A stretch of 64,000 bases of DNA from Danxiaibacter flavus (GTDB lineage: Bacteria > Bacteroidota > Bacteroidia > Chitinophagales > Chitinophagaceae), in contig NZ_JAULBC010000006.1 in assembly GCF_041060425.1 (NCBI RefSeq), positions 512,266 through 576,265 on the forward strand. Reading direction: 5' to 3'. Of the stretch, positions 1-8,609 are shown piece by piece. A model generated the notes under the pieces. It worked only from the letters and a program-made list of their open reading frames with translations, did not search any database and was not told where the DNA came from. The position numbers and the translations under genes were made by a program. Position 1 is the first letter of the stretch. Each line of letters opens with the position of its first letter.

Positions 1-1
1 G

Positions 2-1063
2 ATAATTTCCACGCTGGTAATTTATAAACAAACGCATTACTTATTGAATGCGAAGATTGGTTTTGATAAAGACCAGGTGATGCTGATACAGGGGACAAAC
101 ACGCTGGGAGAACATGTTAGAGAGTTTAAAAACGAATTGCTGAAGTTGTCGCAGGTGAAAAATGTGTCTGTGAGTGATTTTCTTCCGGTTTCAGGCACCA
201 AACGCAATGGCAACACTTTTTGGAATACTGGGAAAAAAACGACTGATCCCGGTATATTCGCGCAAGCCTGGACTGTAGATGACAGCTACATTCAAACACT
301 CGGAATCAAGTTGATTGCAGGCAGAAATTTTTCGCCGGAAATGCCATCCGATTCGCAGGCTGTTATTATCAATAAGACAATGGCTGAAAAACTTAACCTG
401 AAAGATCCCGTAGGAAAGACAATCGAGAACTGGGGAAAGTATCCGATAATTGGCGTAGTAGAAGATTTTAATTTCGAAAGCATGCGCGGCAAGGTTGGTG
501 CGTTAAGTATGCACTTGGGTAATAGTACAACTATTGTTTCTGTTAAGTTAAGCAGTAAAGAAGTAAAAGATGCTCTGCCGGCCATAAACAGTTTGTGGAA
601 GAAGTTTGCGCCTACACAACCAATACGTTATACCTTCCTCGATGAAAATTTTAAAAACATGTATGCAGATGTACAGCGGATGGGTAACATCTTTACAAGT
701 TTTGCCATACTGGCAATCGTAATTGCGTGTCTTGGCTTATTCGCACTTTCCGCTTTCATGGCTGAGCAACGCAATAAAGAAATTGGAATTCGCAAAGTAT
801 TGGGTGCTTCTGCAACAAATATAACAGCCATGCTATCCATAAGCTTTGTAAGATTGGTAATGCTGGCCATTTTAATTGCATCACCCATTGCCTGGTGGGG
901 TATGAGTAAATGGCTGCAGGATTTTGCGTATCGTATCCAAATTGATTGGTGGATGGTTGCTTTGGCTGGCATTGTTGCGATAATGATTGCGTTGGCAACT
1001 GTAAGCTTTCAATCCATCAGAGCAGCGCTTGCTAATCCGGTTAAGAGTCTAAGATCGGAGTAG
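2..1063 (+). CDS. FtsX-type ABC transporter permease, 5'-truncated by the window edge
   Basis: This is the C-terminal part of a MacB/FtsX-type permease. The frame is open from base 2 (ISTLVIYKQ...), so the gene begins left of the window and the TTG at 44 is not its start. About 350 residues are visible. A soluble periplasmic MacB-like domain comes first, followed by an FtsX domain with three or four membrane segments from about residue 225. The tail ALANPVKSLRSE is nearly identical to that of the next gene, which shows full-length members have about 790 residues, so roughly the first 430 are missing. Members of this family act in export, lipoprotein handling or antimicrobial-peptide response; the substrate here is unknown. 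A 7-base repeat array and a GC-rich palindrome follow the stop. Confidence 0.85.
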   Translation: MISTLVIYKQTHYLLNAKIGFDKDQVMLIQGTNTLGEHVREFKNELLKLSQVKNVSVSDFLPVSGTKRNGNTFWNTGKKTTDPGIFAQAWTVDDSYIQTLGIKLIAGRNFSPEMPSDSQAVIINKTMAEKLNLKDPVGKTIENWGKYPIIGVVEDFNFESMRGKVGALSMHLGNSTTIVSVKLSSKEVKDALPAINSLWKKFAPTQPIRYTFLDENFKNMYADVQRMGNIFTSFAILAIVIACLGLFALSAFMAEQRNKEIGIRKVLGASATNITAMLSISFVRLVMLAILIASPIAWWGMSKWLQDFAYRIQIDWWMVALAGIVAIMIALATVSFQSIRAALANPVKSLRSE

Positions 1064-1084
1064 GATTTGATTAATTGACAATTC

Positions 1085-1108
1085 CTGCCCGACTGAAGTC
1101 GTTCAGGC
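1085..1108. repeat. GC-rich interspersed palindrome (CCCGACTGAA type)
   Basis: Arms CCCGACTGAA and TTCAGGCGGG pair at 9 of 10 positions around a GTCG loop. Related copies lie at about 6254-6279, 7111-7123 (half copy) and 29385-29407, all between genes. It resembles a small interspersed palindromic element; its function is unknown. Confidence 0.6.
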
Positions 1109-1113
1109 GGGGA

Positions 1114-1148
1114 AAAATTGACAATTGAAAATGAAGCTAAATTGAAAG
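1114..1148. repeat. 7-base repeat array (AAAATTG/ACAATTG type)
   Basis: Five consecutive 7-base units: AAAATTG, ACAATTG, AAAATGA, AGCTAAA, TTGAAAG. Further related units (ATTAATTGACAATT) begin just after the stop codon at 1063. The same unit family recurs at 63723-63757 and near 34815. Confidence 0.55.
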
Positions 1149-1273
1149 CTTTGTGTGACTCCTTGTATTCTCCTGCCTTTCCTCTGTTTAATTAAAAAAA
1201 TACTTAAGGAAATGGGCAGTAGAGATACAAAAAATTTATCTGTGCTTCTGTGCCCCAGTGGCAAAAAAAACAT

Positions 1274-1315
1274 GCTGAAGGCTAATTGCTGACAGCTCAC
1301 AGCTAAATGCTACCG
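1274..1315. repeat. 7-base repeat array (GCTNNNN type)
   Basis: Six units in perfect 7-base register, each beginning GCT: GCTGAAG, GCTAATT, GCTGACA, GCTCACA, GCTAAAT, GCTACCG. The array ends 2 bases before the ATG at 1318, so it occupies the ribosome-binding region of the next gene. A G/T-rich stretch of the CCGTGG-type family precedes it at about 1211-1272. Confidence 0.65.
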
Positions 1316-1317
1316 CT

Positions 1318-3687
1318 ATGTTTAAGAACTATTTCAAAACCGCCTGGAGAAATCTTGCAAAGAACAAGGTTTATAGTTTTTTAAATATCCTCGGCCTTGC
1401 CATAGGCATGAGTGTTGCCATGCTGATAGGTTTATGGGTGCAGCATGAATTGAGCTACGATTCCTTTAACGTGAACCGTGAGCATATTGCTATGGTGATG
1501 AAAAAGACGCTGTTCAATAATGAGAAAGGTACACAGGCTGGCATATCGCTTCCGTTATATGATGAATTAAAAACAAATTATCCCGAAGTGAAACGGATCA
1601 CCCGACTTGATTGGGGTGGTAATCACAGTCTTATGGTTGGTGACAAAAAGCTGAGCAGCAAAGGGCATTTTGCGGATCCGGATTTTTTGAGAATGTTTAC
1701 TTTTCCGTTAGTTGAAGGACAAGCGGATCTTGTTTTGAAAGATCCTTATTCTATCGTGCTTACTCAATCATTGTCTAAAAGCCTGTTCGGAGATGCAGAT
1801 CCTGTCGGAAAGTTTATTAAGCTGGATAATCAGCATAACGTTAAGGTGACAGGCGTACTAAAAGATGTTCCTAAAAATTCATCCATTGAATTTGATTTTT
1901 TATTGCCTTATGAATTGAATGTACTGACGGATAGTTTTGTGAAGAATTCGAAAGGTCAATGGCAAAATAATTTTCTTCAAAATTTTGTACAGCTGAATGA
2001 CGGCGTGACGGTGGAGGCTTTCTCCAGGAAAATAGCACCGATCATTCAACAGAAATCAAAAGATAAAAAGGAGGGCACCTTGTTTGTCCATCCCATGAAG
2101 AAAGGGCATTTGTATAGTGAATTTAAAGACTGGATCAATATTGGCGGCACTATCGAATATGTAAAGCTGTTTGCGGTGATCGGCATTTTTGTACTGATTA
2201 TTGCCTGCATCAACTTCATGAATTTAAGTACAGCTCGTTCTGAGAAAAGAGCCAAAGAAGTTGCTATAAGAAAAACGGTTGGCTCCCAAAGAAAACAGTT
2301 GGTCGTTCAGTTTTTAGGCGAGTCTGTAATTACTGCTCTTATTGCTTTTGTGTTGTCCTTGTTTATTGTTAAGCTAAGTCTGCCGTGGCTAAGTCAGTTG
2401 GGTTTTAAAGACGTGATCTTTAACTTTTCAAATTTGCCTTTGCTGTTAGTTTTGTTTGCAGGATGCGTTGTTACAGGACTTCTTGCCGGTAGTTACCCGG
2501 CGCTGTATCTCTCTGGATTCAAGCCGATCAAGGTGTTGAAAGGTACATTCAGCGCGGGAAAGGCGGCCAATCTTCCAAGAAAAATCCTGGTGGTAATACA
2601 GTTTAGTTTTTCCATCGCGCTCATTATTGGAACCATTATCGTCTTTCAGCAAATACAACATGCGCGCAACAGGCCATTGGGATACCGTCCGGATAACCTG
2701 ATCTCTTTTGGCCTTTCCAATGATCTTACCAAAAATTTTGAACCGCTTAAAAGGGATTTGCTGGCAACCGGTTATCTTGAGGCTGTTAGTCGTTCGTCAA
2801 GCCCGATGACCGGTGTGTACAATCAATGGGATGATTTTTCATGGGAAGGTAAAGACCCGGACAGTCATCCACTCTTTTCTGCGATAATGATAGATCACGA
2901 TTATGATAAAGCGTCAGGCGTTATTTTGAAAGAAGGACGTTTCTTTTCGAAAGAATTCCTTACAGATAGCAATGCTGTCGTTTTGAATGAAGCGGCAGTT
3001 AAACTAATGGGGTTTAAAAATCCTTTAGGTAAGATGATCAGGTTTGCCAATCAACCCATGACCGTTATTGGCGTTGTTCAAAACGTGATCATGGAGGATC
3101 CGTTCAGGTCCGTTATGCCTGCAATCATGTTATTCAGGCCCTATTTTATTTCACAAGGAATGATCCGCTTTAAAACTGGCACAAATCTGCAAAAAGCGCT
3201 CGCAGCCATTCAGCCGGTTATGGCAACATATAATCCCGCTTATCCTTTTGAATACAGGTTTGTGGATGAGGAGTTCAACAAGAAGTTCCAGGCAGAAAAC
3301 CAGGTTGGTGCATTGTCCCGCATTTTCGCTGCGCTCGCTATTTTTATCAGTTGCCTGGGTTTGTTCGGATTGGCATCATTTATGGCTGAAAGGCGCACAA
3401 AAGAAATAGGTGTGCGGAAAGTGCTTGGCGCATCTGTTTCCCAATTATGGTTATTGCTATCAAAAGATTTCGTACTGCTCGTGTTTATCAGTTGCCTGAT
3501 TGCATCTCCGCTGGCCTTATATTTTCTGCAGGACTGGTTGAAAAAATACGAATACCGCATAGAGATTAGTCCGTTAGTCTTTATATCCGCCGGCATCATC
3601 GCGATAATCATAACACTTGCAACGATCAGCTTCCAGGCCATTAAGGCCGCGTTGGCTAATCCGGTGAAAAGCTTGCGAACTGAATAA
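1318..3687 (+). CDS. FtsX-type ABC transporter permease (MacB-like, two FtsX domains)
   Basis: A 789-residue inner-membrane permease of the double-length Bacteroidota type. An N-terminal membrane anchor (about 20-41) precedes a MacB-like periplasmic domain (about 45-240). A first FtsX domain follows (about 280-410, containing NFMNLSTARSEKRAKEVAIRK), then a second membrane anchor near 425-445, a second periplasmic domain (to about 660) and a final FtsX domain ending ALANPVKSLRTE. The RTKEIGVRKVLGAS motif in the last third is typical. No ATPase gene is adjacent, so the partner ATPase must be encoded elsewhere or left of the window. It is a paralogue of the preceding truncated gene. A 7-base array starts at its stop codon. 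The transported substrate is not evident. Confidence 0.92.
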   Translation: MFKNYFKTAWRNLAKNKVYSFLNILGLAIGMSVAMLIGLWVQHELSYDSFNVNREHIAMVMKKTLFNNEKGTQAGISLPLYDELKTNYPEVKRITRLDWGGNHSLMVGDKKLSSKGHFADPDFLRMFTFPLVEGQADLVLKDPYSIVLTQSLSKSLFGDADPVGKFIKLDNQHNVKVTGVLKDVPKNSSIEFDFLLPYELNVLTDSFVKNSKGQWQNNFLQNFVQLNDGVTVEAFSRKIAPIIQQKSKDKKEGTLFVHPMKKGHLYSEFKDWINIGGTIEYVKLFAVIGIFVLIIACINFMNLSTARSEKRAKEVAIRKTVGSQRKQLVVQFLGESVITALIAFVLSLFIVKLSLPWLSQLGFKDVIFNFSNLPLLLVLFAGCVVTGLLAGSYPALYLSGFKPIKVLKGTFSAGKAANLPRKILVVIQFSFSIALIIGTIIVFQQIQHARNRPLGYRPDNLISFGLSNDLTKNFEPLKRDLLATGYLEAVSRSSSPMTGVYNQWDDFSWEGKDPDSHPLFSAIMIDHDYDKASGVILKEGRFFSKEFLTDSNAVVLNEAAVKLMGFKNPLGKMIRFANQPMTVIGVVQNVIMEDPFRSVMPAIMLFRPYFISQGMIRFKTGTNLQKALAAIQPVMATYNPAYPFEYRFVDEEFNKKFQAENQVGALSRIFAALAIFISCLGLFGLASFMAERRTKEIGVRKVLGASVSQLWLLLSKDFVLLVFISCLIASPLALYFLQDWLKKYEYRIEISPLVFISAGIIAIIITLATISFQAIKAALANPVKSLRTE

Positions 3688-3718
3688 GTTGAAAGTTTTA
3701 CGTGATACGTTGATCGTA
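3684..3718. repeat. 7-base repeat array overlapping a stop codon
   Basis: Units ATAAGTT, GAAAGTT, TTACGTG, ATACGTT, GATCGTA. The first unit contains the TAA stop of the ABC permease (3685-3687). Same unit family as 8197-8224 and 54534-54568. Confidence 0.6.
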
Positions 3719-3722
3719 GCGA

Positions 3723-3912
3723 AAAATTTGAACCACACAAAGAACACTAAGATGCACTAAGGAATGGTTGAAAAATCGTCCATGCTTCTCAATGTCTACC
3801 TGTCTGCGTGGTTGAAATGAAACTTCGTGCTTCTTTGCGCACTTCGTGTCTTCGTGTTTCAAAAAATCGCTGTGTTTCTCCGCGCCGTTGTGTCTCCGTG
3901 GTTCAAAAGCAT
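3723..3912. repeat. CACGAAGACAC/CCGTGG-type interspersed repeat
   Basis: Low-complexity spacer built of short phrases. It begins with AACCACACAAAGAACACTAAG and ends with the complementary-sense TTGTGTCTCCGTGGTTC, so the two ends can fold back on each other. An open frame running through it into the methyltransferase is an artefact of the repeat, not protein sequence. Confidence 0.6.
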
Positions 3913-3927
3913 TATATTGTGTTTCTT

Positions 3928-4728
3928 ATGAGAATAGACGCAACAGAAAGAGCAAAGATGCCGGCAGGCACATCGAAAGTTTTAGATAGCAGGAGTTTAC
4001 AAAACAGTTATTCCACATTGTTGCCCATCTTAAAAAAAGGCATGCGAGTGCTGGATGTTGGCTGCGGAACCGGCGCCATTTCTGCCGGCATAGCAGAAGT
4101 TGTTGGTGACGAAGGGCATGTTGCAGGCATCGATAGCAGCGATCACCTGATTGCGAAAGGTAAAGCCGACTTTGCTGATATCAAAAATCTTGAGCTCATT
4201 GAAGCGAACCTGTTTGAATATGATCCGCCCGGAAAATTTGATCTTATTGTTTCCGCACGTGTACTGCAATGGCTGAATAATCCTGAACAGGCTTTAGAGA
4301 AATTCAGGACGTTATTAAAACCCGGCGGACAGATCTCAATATTAGATTACAATCACACAAAGCTCGAATGGACGCCGGGACCTCCGGCAAGCATGAGAAA
4401 GTTTTACCAGGCATTTTTAGACTGGCGGGCTGATGCAGGTATGGATAACGAAATAGCAGATCATCTGCCTCAGCTTTTTGAAAAGCTGGGCTTTCATTCT
4501 ATCGAAACAATCAATGCTGATGAAATAGCGGAGAAAGGAGAGGAGTCCTTCGCGGACAAACTCGGTCTATGGTCAAAAGTCGCTGAATTACGCGGTCCAC
4601 AGGTTGTAAAAAGTGGGTTTGTTTCTGAGGAGGAGCGCCTTAAAGCAATTGATGAATATAACGCATGGATAAAAGAGGACGCTGAATCGATGATTGTTAA
4701 GTTGAAAGATGTGAGAGGGAAGGTATAA
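3928..4728 (+). CDS. class I SAM-dependent methyltransferase
   Basis: A 266-residue cytoplasmic methyltransferase of the UbiE/Methyltransf_11/25 type. Motif I VLDVGCGTGAISAG lies at about residues 41-54. An acidic motif II region (AGIDSSDHLI) follows near 72, and ARVLQWLNNPEQAL plus LLKPGGQISILDY give motifs post-II and III. The reading frame stays open upstream to 3808, but residues encoded there derive entirely from repeat DNA, so the ATG at 3928 (MRIDATERAK) is chosen. The substrate is unknown; the Trp/Pro-rich middle (TPGPPASMRKFYQAF) suggests a small-molecule substrate. A strong bidirectional terminator separates it from the convergent malic enzyme gene. Confidence 0.85.
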   Translation: MRIDATERAKMPAGTSKVLDSRSLQNSYSTLLPILKKGMRVLDVGCGTGAISAGIAEVVGDEGHVAGIDSSDHLIAKGKADFADIKNLELIEANLFEYDPPGKFDLIVSARVLQWLNNPEQALEKFRTLLKPGGQISILDYNHTKLEWTPGPPASMRKFYQAFLDWRADAGMDNEIADHLPQLFEKLGFHSIETINADEIAEKGEESFADKLGLWSKVAELRGPQVVKSGFVSEEERLKAIDEYNAWIKEDAESMIVKLKDVRGKV

Positions 4729-4777
4729 GAGCGACTACAATTATTTATCTAATCTTTCACGGGAAAATATAAAACAG

Positions 4778-4804
4778 AAAATGGCGATTTTTAATCGCCA
4801 TTTT
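4778..4804. terminator. bidirectional intrinsic terminator
   Basis: A perfect 12-bp stem (AAAATGGCGATT / AATCGCCATTTT) with a 3-base loop, bounded by A and T runs on both sides. It sits between convergent genes ending at 4728 and 4822 and can serve both. Confidence 0.8.
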
Positions 4805-4821
4805 ATATAAGAGACATTTCT

Positions 4822-5994
4822 TTACTTCCTTGCAACTCCCGTCATCCTTGCTGCTTCAGCAACGGCATAAGCTACATAAGTGGCCACCCGTTTGTCAAAT
4901 ACATCTGGTATAATATAATCTTCATGTAGCTCATCGGGTTTAATAATGCCTGCAATGGCTTTGGCTGCTGCTATTTTCATTTCATTGTTGATATCACTTG
5001 CCCGGCAATCAAGCGCTCCCCGGAAAATGCCAGGAAAAGCCAGTACATTATTGATTTGATTTGGAAAGTCTGATCTGCCTGTACCTACAATCCTTGCGCC
5101 TGCATGAAGCGCAACATCAGGCATTATTTCCGGCGTTGGGTTGGCCATCGCGAAAATGATCGGATCAACTGCCATGGATCTTACATCATCTTCGGTCAAA
5201 GCATCGGGAGCTGATACACCAATAAAAACATCGGCGCCTTTTATTACGTCTGAAAGCTTGCCTTTTTTCATTTGCAGGTTAGAGATTTTGGCTATTTCAG
5301 TTTTCTCTTTGTTCAAATAGTTCCGGCCTGCATAAATGGCTCCGGTCCGGTCGCATTGAATTACTTTTTTCAGGCCCATGTGCATCAATAATTTTGTTAT
5401 CGCAATGCCGGCTGCGCCCGATCCGTTAACAATGACTTCTATATCGCGGATATCTTTATTTACGATTTTGAGTGCGTTAAGCATTGCAGCAAGTGTAACT
5501 ACCGCGGTTCCATGTTGATCATCATGAAATACCGGAATGTCGCATTCCTCCTTCAATCTTTGCTCAATTTCAAAACATCGCGGTGCCGAAATATCTTCCA
5601 GGTTAATGCCGCCAAAGCTGCCAGAGAGTAATCTTACCGTGTTAATAATTTCGTCAACATTTTTAGATCGAATGCACAACGGAATTGCATCTATGCCTGC
5701 AAAAGTTTTGAACAAAGCGCATTTGCCTTCCATCACCGGCATGCCTGCTTCAGGACCGATATCCCCCAGGCCCAGAACAGCGGTGCCATCGGTAATAACA
5801 GCTACCAGGTTGCCTCTTCCTGTGTATGTGTACGATAATGTTGTGTCTTCAGCAATTGCCATGCACGGCTCTGCAACGCCTGGCGTGTACGCGATACTCA
5901 ACTCTTCTCTTGTATTAATGGGCGCTTTACAGCTTATGCCAATTTTTCCTGCCCACTCCTCATGCTTTTGTAAAGCCTGCTTTTTTAATATCAT
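4822..5994 (-). CDS. NAD(P)-dependent malic enzyme, short bacterial form
   Basis: Oxidative decarboxylation of malate to pyruvate, a cytoplasmic anaplerotic or NADPH-supplying reaction. About 390 residues from the chosen start. The malic N-terminal domain contains AYTPGVAEPC (about 35-44), TDGTAVLGLGDIGPEAG (about 68-84) and the conserved KCALFKTFAGIDAIP stretch. DDQHGTAVVTLAAMLNAL leads into the NAD(P)-binding domain, with VNGSGAAGIAI as the Rossmann loop. There is no phosphotransacetylase domain, so this is the short type rather than the MaeB hybrid. The frame is open to an ATG at 6123 (433 residues), but the extra 43 residues have no counterpart I recognise; MILKKQALQKHEEW fits the usual N-terminus. 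Choice of cofactor cannot be read from the sequence. Confidence 0.9.
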   Translation of the reverse strand: MILKKQALQKHEEWAGKIGISCKAPINTREELSIAYTPGVAEPCMAIAEDTTLSYTYTGRGNLVAVITDGTAVLGLGDIGPEAGMPVMEGKCALFKTFAGIDAIPLCIRSKNVDEIINTVRLLSGSFGGINLEDISAPRCFEIEQRLKEECDIPVFHDDQHGTAVVTLAAMLNALKIVNKDIRDIEVIVNGSGAAGIAITKLLMHMGLKKVIQCDRTGAIYAGRNYLNKEKTEIAKISNLQMKKGKLSDVIKGADVFIGVSAPDALTEDDVRSMAVDPIIFAMANPTPEIMPDVALHAGARIVGTGRSDFPNQINNVLAFPGIFRGALDCRASDINNEMKIAAAKAIAGIIKPDELHEDYIIPDVFDKRVATYVAYAVAEAARMTGVARK

Positions 5995-6167
5995 ATTGGA
6001 AATGCTTTTGCATTGAATTTTTGTTGTTGCCGAAACATGCGGGAATGTTTCAATGGCAACAGGCACCTTATTTAACGCCGTAATTAATCTGCGTTTTTTA
6101 GGGTGCACAAAATTATCAAACACAAAAGCCGGGAAACATGAATAATGTCATTGTTTGGGAATTTTGG

Positions 6168-6279
6168 TGCGAGGTGTAAGGTGTGAGGTATGGTGCCAGG
6201 GGCCGCCCGTCCGAACAGAATCATCATGGCGGATGTTTGCCTTGATCTTTTCCTGCCCGACTGTCGTCATTCAGGCGGG
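6168..6279. repeat. 7-base units plus GC-rich palindrome
   Basis: Units TGCGAGG, TGTAAGG, TGTGAGG, TATGGTG (6168-6195) are followed by a second copy of the CCCGACTG...CAGGCGGG palindrome at about 6254-6279. No gene is supported in 6124-6358. Confidence 0.5.
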
Positions 6280-6358
6280 GGACTTTTGGATCAAGCCAAA
6301 AGAACATGAAAAAGAAACGGTTTTAACAAAGTTATCTGAGGTGAGTTCCAAAAGAAGT

Positions 6359-7018
6359 TTATAAATATGTTACCGGTCTCGTATAATTTATCCATACTTC
6401 AGCTACAATAAGATGAAGCGTAAAGCCAATCCAGAATGCGGTTCCAAAAAATACATGCGGAGATAAACCTGACAATCCGAAAAATAATCCAATTATCGGA
6501 CGGATAGTGCTTACTGCCAGGCCGACTGCAAACGCTCGGATCATCCATTCACGATGAAGCGTTTGATTCTTTCTTAAAATATACCACCACGCGCGGCTTA
6601 ATGCAACTAGAAAGAAGATCGCAAACAGCATGCTTCCGGCAGCTTCATTTATACCTCCGATAGGCATCATGATAAATGGCATACAAAGAGCGGAAATACC
6701 AACGATATATGAAGCGATGATAAATATTGTGCCGCTGATCCTGTGAAAGCGAACATGCCTGTTACGGATGCCTGGTATAAATTGCCAGGGACCAAGTATC
6801 ATAAATAAGGACCCTGGCAGAATGTGCAACAATGTTATTGCCGGATGTTTTGCAAACCCTGTGTCAAAAGGCGGTTCTCCGTTTGGAGAAAATGAAGGAA
6901 TAATGCCATAGATCGCGAGAATTCTTCTTGCAATCATTGCTATGCCGATTGTTACCAGAACAAACATTATAATGCGCAGTATGCCTGGCAGCTTTTGTAT
7001 TTGTAATGATTTACTCAT
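6359..7018 (-). CDS. DUF2306 membrane protein
   Basis: A 219-residue integral membrane protein with five or six hydrophobic segments, at about residues 14-34, 60-80, 98-115, 128-145, 165-182 and 190-206. It matches the DUF2306 family by its His-containing motifs: LLHILPGSLFMILGPWQF near residue 63, RFHRISGTIF near 89 and LHREWMIRAF near 153. Conserved His and Arg at membrane edges hint at heme or quinone binding, but no function is established for the family. It is a single gene, divergent from the following hydrolase; no partner is suggested by the context. Confidence 0.85.
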   Translation of the reverse strand: MSKSLQIQKLPGILRIIMFVLVTIGIAMIARRILAIYGIIPSFSPNGEPPFDTGFAKHPAITLLHILPGSLFMILGPWQFIPGIRNRHVRFHRISGTIFIIASYIVGISALCMPFIMMPIGGINEAAGSMLFAIFFLVALSRAWWYILRKNQTLHREWMIRAFAVGLAVSTIRPIIGLFFGLSGLSPHVFFGTAFWIGFTLHLIVAEVWINYTRPVTYL

Positions 7019-7156
7019 GTTGCCCTGCTTGTTTTTATGAAAGTAAGATCATTCAGTATCGGAAATTGATTTTTTATATGAAAGGCAAACACTGTGCGAC
7101 AAAAGAATTGCAGGCCCGACTGTCGCAAACCACCCGCTAATTGTCGCTTTCAGTGG

Positions 7157-7187
7157 TTTAAAAAACATGATCTAAAAAGTAAGTTTG
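7157..7187 (+). promoter_or_regulatory. Bacteroidota-type promoter for the alpha/beta hydrolase
   Basis: TAAGTTTG at 7180-7187 matches the -7 consensus TAnnTTTG exactly. TTTA at 7157-7160 sits 19 bases upstream as a near-consensus -33 box (TTTG). The predicted 5' leader to the ATG at 7250 is about 55 bases. Confidence 0.55.
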
Positions 7188-7249
7188 TATTTACGAAGCA
7201 TACCTCAATATTGGGGCAAAAGAATCAAATCACTTTTAAAAATAGGGAT

Positions 7250-8134
7250 ATGTGTAGATCAATAAATTCTGTTCGTTTGGTAATAACAGCGTACGCAGTT
7301 ATGCTGTTGTTTATCTTTAGTAATGCTCTGTTCGCTCAGAATAGCCAATTACAGACCGGTTACGCCAATGTGAACGGTCTTAAAATGTATTATGAAATGC
7401 AGGGTTCCGGAACGCCACTGATTTTGTTACATGGAGCTTTCATGAACACCGGAACCGCTTTCGGACAGTTGATGCCGGAATTGTCAAAAAAATATAAGGT
7501 AATTGCAGTTGATCTGCAGGGGCACGGGCGCACCGCGGATATCGACCGGCCATTTTCTTTTGAGAGTCTGGCGGACGACGTTGCATCGTTATTGAAGTTT
7601 TTAAAAATAGACAGCGCTAACATAATGGGTTATAGCCTTGGTGGTGGCGTTGCATTACAGGTAGCTATCCGGCATCCGGAAATTGTAAGAAAGCTTGTCA
7701 TTGTTTCCGCTGTATATAAATTTGACGGATGGTATCCGGAGACAAGAACAATATTTCCAACCATTTCAGCGGAAGCGTTCTCCAAAACGCCTTTGAAAAC
7801 ACTTTATGACAGTATAGCTCCTGATCCAAAACATTTCGAACAATTTGTCAGTAAGATGCGTGATTTTGTTTCTAAGTCGTATGATTTTGGTGCAGACAAA
7901 GTAAAAGCCATTAAATCACCGGCATGCATCATTCTCGGCGACTCCGATGGTGTACAACCAGAACATGCTGCGGAGATGTTCCGGTTGCTGGGCGGCGGAC
8001 AAATGGGCGATCTTCGTGGCCTTCCAAACTCGCGCCTCGCCATATTTCCAGCCACAACCCACGTCGGCATCATGATGCACACTGATTGGCTGCTGGCAGT
8101 TGTTCCGGATTTTCTTGATGCCCCGATCCATTGA
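7250..8134 (+). CDS. secreted alpha/beta hydrolase
   Basis: A 294-residue alpha/beta-hydrolase-fold enzyme with an N-terminal signal peptide (hydrophobic about 10-28, ending NALFAQ), so it is probably periplasmic or membrane-attached. The oxyanion HG motif is LLHGAF near residue 60, and the nucleophile elbow GYSLGG places Ser at about 129. An acid in ILGDSDG and a His in ATTHVGIM complete the triad. The fold resembles 3-oxoadipate enol-lactonase or non-heme haloperoxidase relatives; the substrate is unknown. The frame is open to a GTG at 7094, but the ATG at 7250 follows AGGGAT and begins directly before the signal peptide, and a promoter lies between the two. Confidence 0.88.
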   Translation: MCRSINSVRLVITAYAVMLLFIFSNALFAQNSQLQTGYANVNGLKMYYEMQGSGTPLILLHGAFMNTGTAFGQLMPELSKKYKVIAVDLQGHGRTADIDRPFSFESLADDVASLLKFLKIDSANIMGYSLGGGVALQVAIRHPEIVRKLVIVSAVYKFDGWYPETRTIFPTISAEAFSKTPLKTLYDSIAPDPKHFEQFVSKMRDFVSKSYDFGADKVKAIKSPACIILGDSDGVQPEHAAEMFRLLGGGQMGDLRGLPNSRLAIFPATTHVGIMMHTDWLLAVVPDFLDAPIH

Positions 8135-8141
8135 TGTGACG

Positions 8142-8535
8142 GTTTCACGCAACGAGCGCAAAGTAGCAGCGACGCAGCGAGACCTGGGTTGTTTTAAGTT
8201 ATACGTTGTACGTTATACGTTTTTCTTAGCGAAGGGGTGATCGCAATCACAGCTTCGTGCCCTTTCTGCGCTTGCGCGTCTTAACTTCGTGTTTCTTGCG
8301 TACTTTGTGTCTTTGTGTTTCAAAATCTTCGTGCTCCTTTGCGTCTTAGCGGCTTTGTGGCAAAAAAACGTGTTTCTCCGTGCCCTTGTGCCTCCGTGGT
8401 TCCAACCCCTTTGTGCATCTTTGCGCCGTAGCGTCTTTGTGGCAAAACCTTCGTAGTGCTTCTCCATGTCGCTGTGCCTCTGTGGTTCAAAATCCCTTGT
8501 GTTTCTCTGTGTCCTTGTGTCTCCGTGGTTCCTAA
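8142..8535. repeat. composite spacer repeat (7-base units and CCGTGG-type phrases)
   Basis: This fills the 475-base gap before the FG-GAP gene. It starts with CACGCAACGAGCGCAAAG-type phrases. A 7-base array follows (AAGTTAT, ACGTTGT, ACGTTAT, ACGTTTT at 8197-8224), then about 300 bases of GTGCTTC/TTGTGTC/CTCCGTGGTTC phrases repeated with variation. Open frames on the minus strand here are translations of the repeat and are not genes. Confidence 0.65.
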
Positions 8536-8609
8536 ACAAGCAGCACAGTACAGGACGACTTAACTAAACCTATCATATATCTTACGCGTGATTTGCATAA
8601 ATTCCTGAT

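Noticed and set aside
292..972. Minus-strand frames inside the first permease
   Set aside because: They are antisense shadows of a clear membrane protein gene with well-preserved family motifs.
3808..3927. Extension of the methyltransferase frame upstream of 3928
   Set aside because: The 40 residues are a translation of the CCGTGG-type repeat and resemble no methyltransferase N-terminus.
8213..8539. Minus-strand frame of 108 residues
   Set aside because: Its Arg/Thr/His-rich sequence (GDTRTQRNTRD, KTLRRKDAQRG) is the usual translation of the spacer repeat, not a protein.
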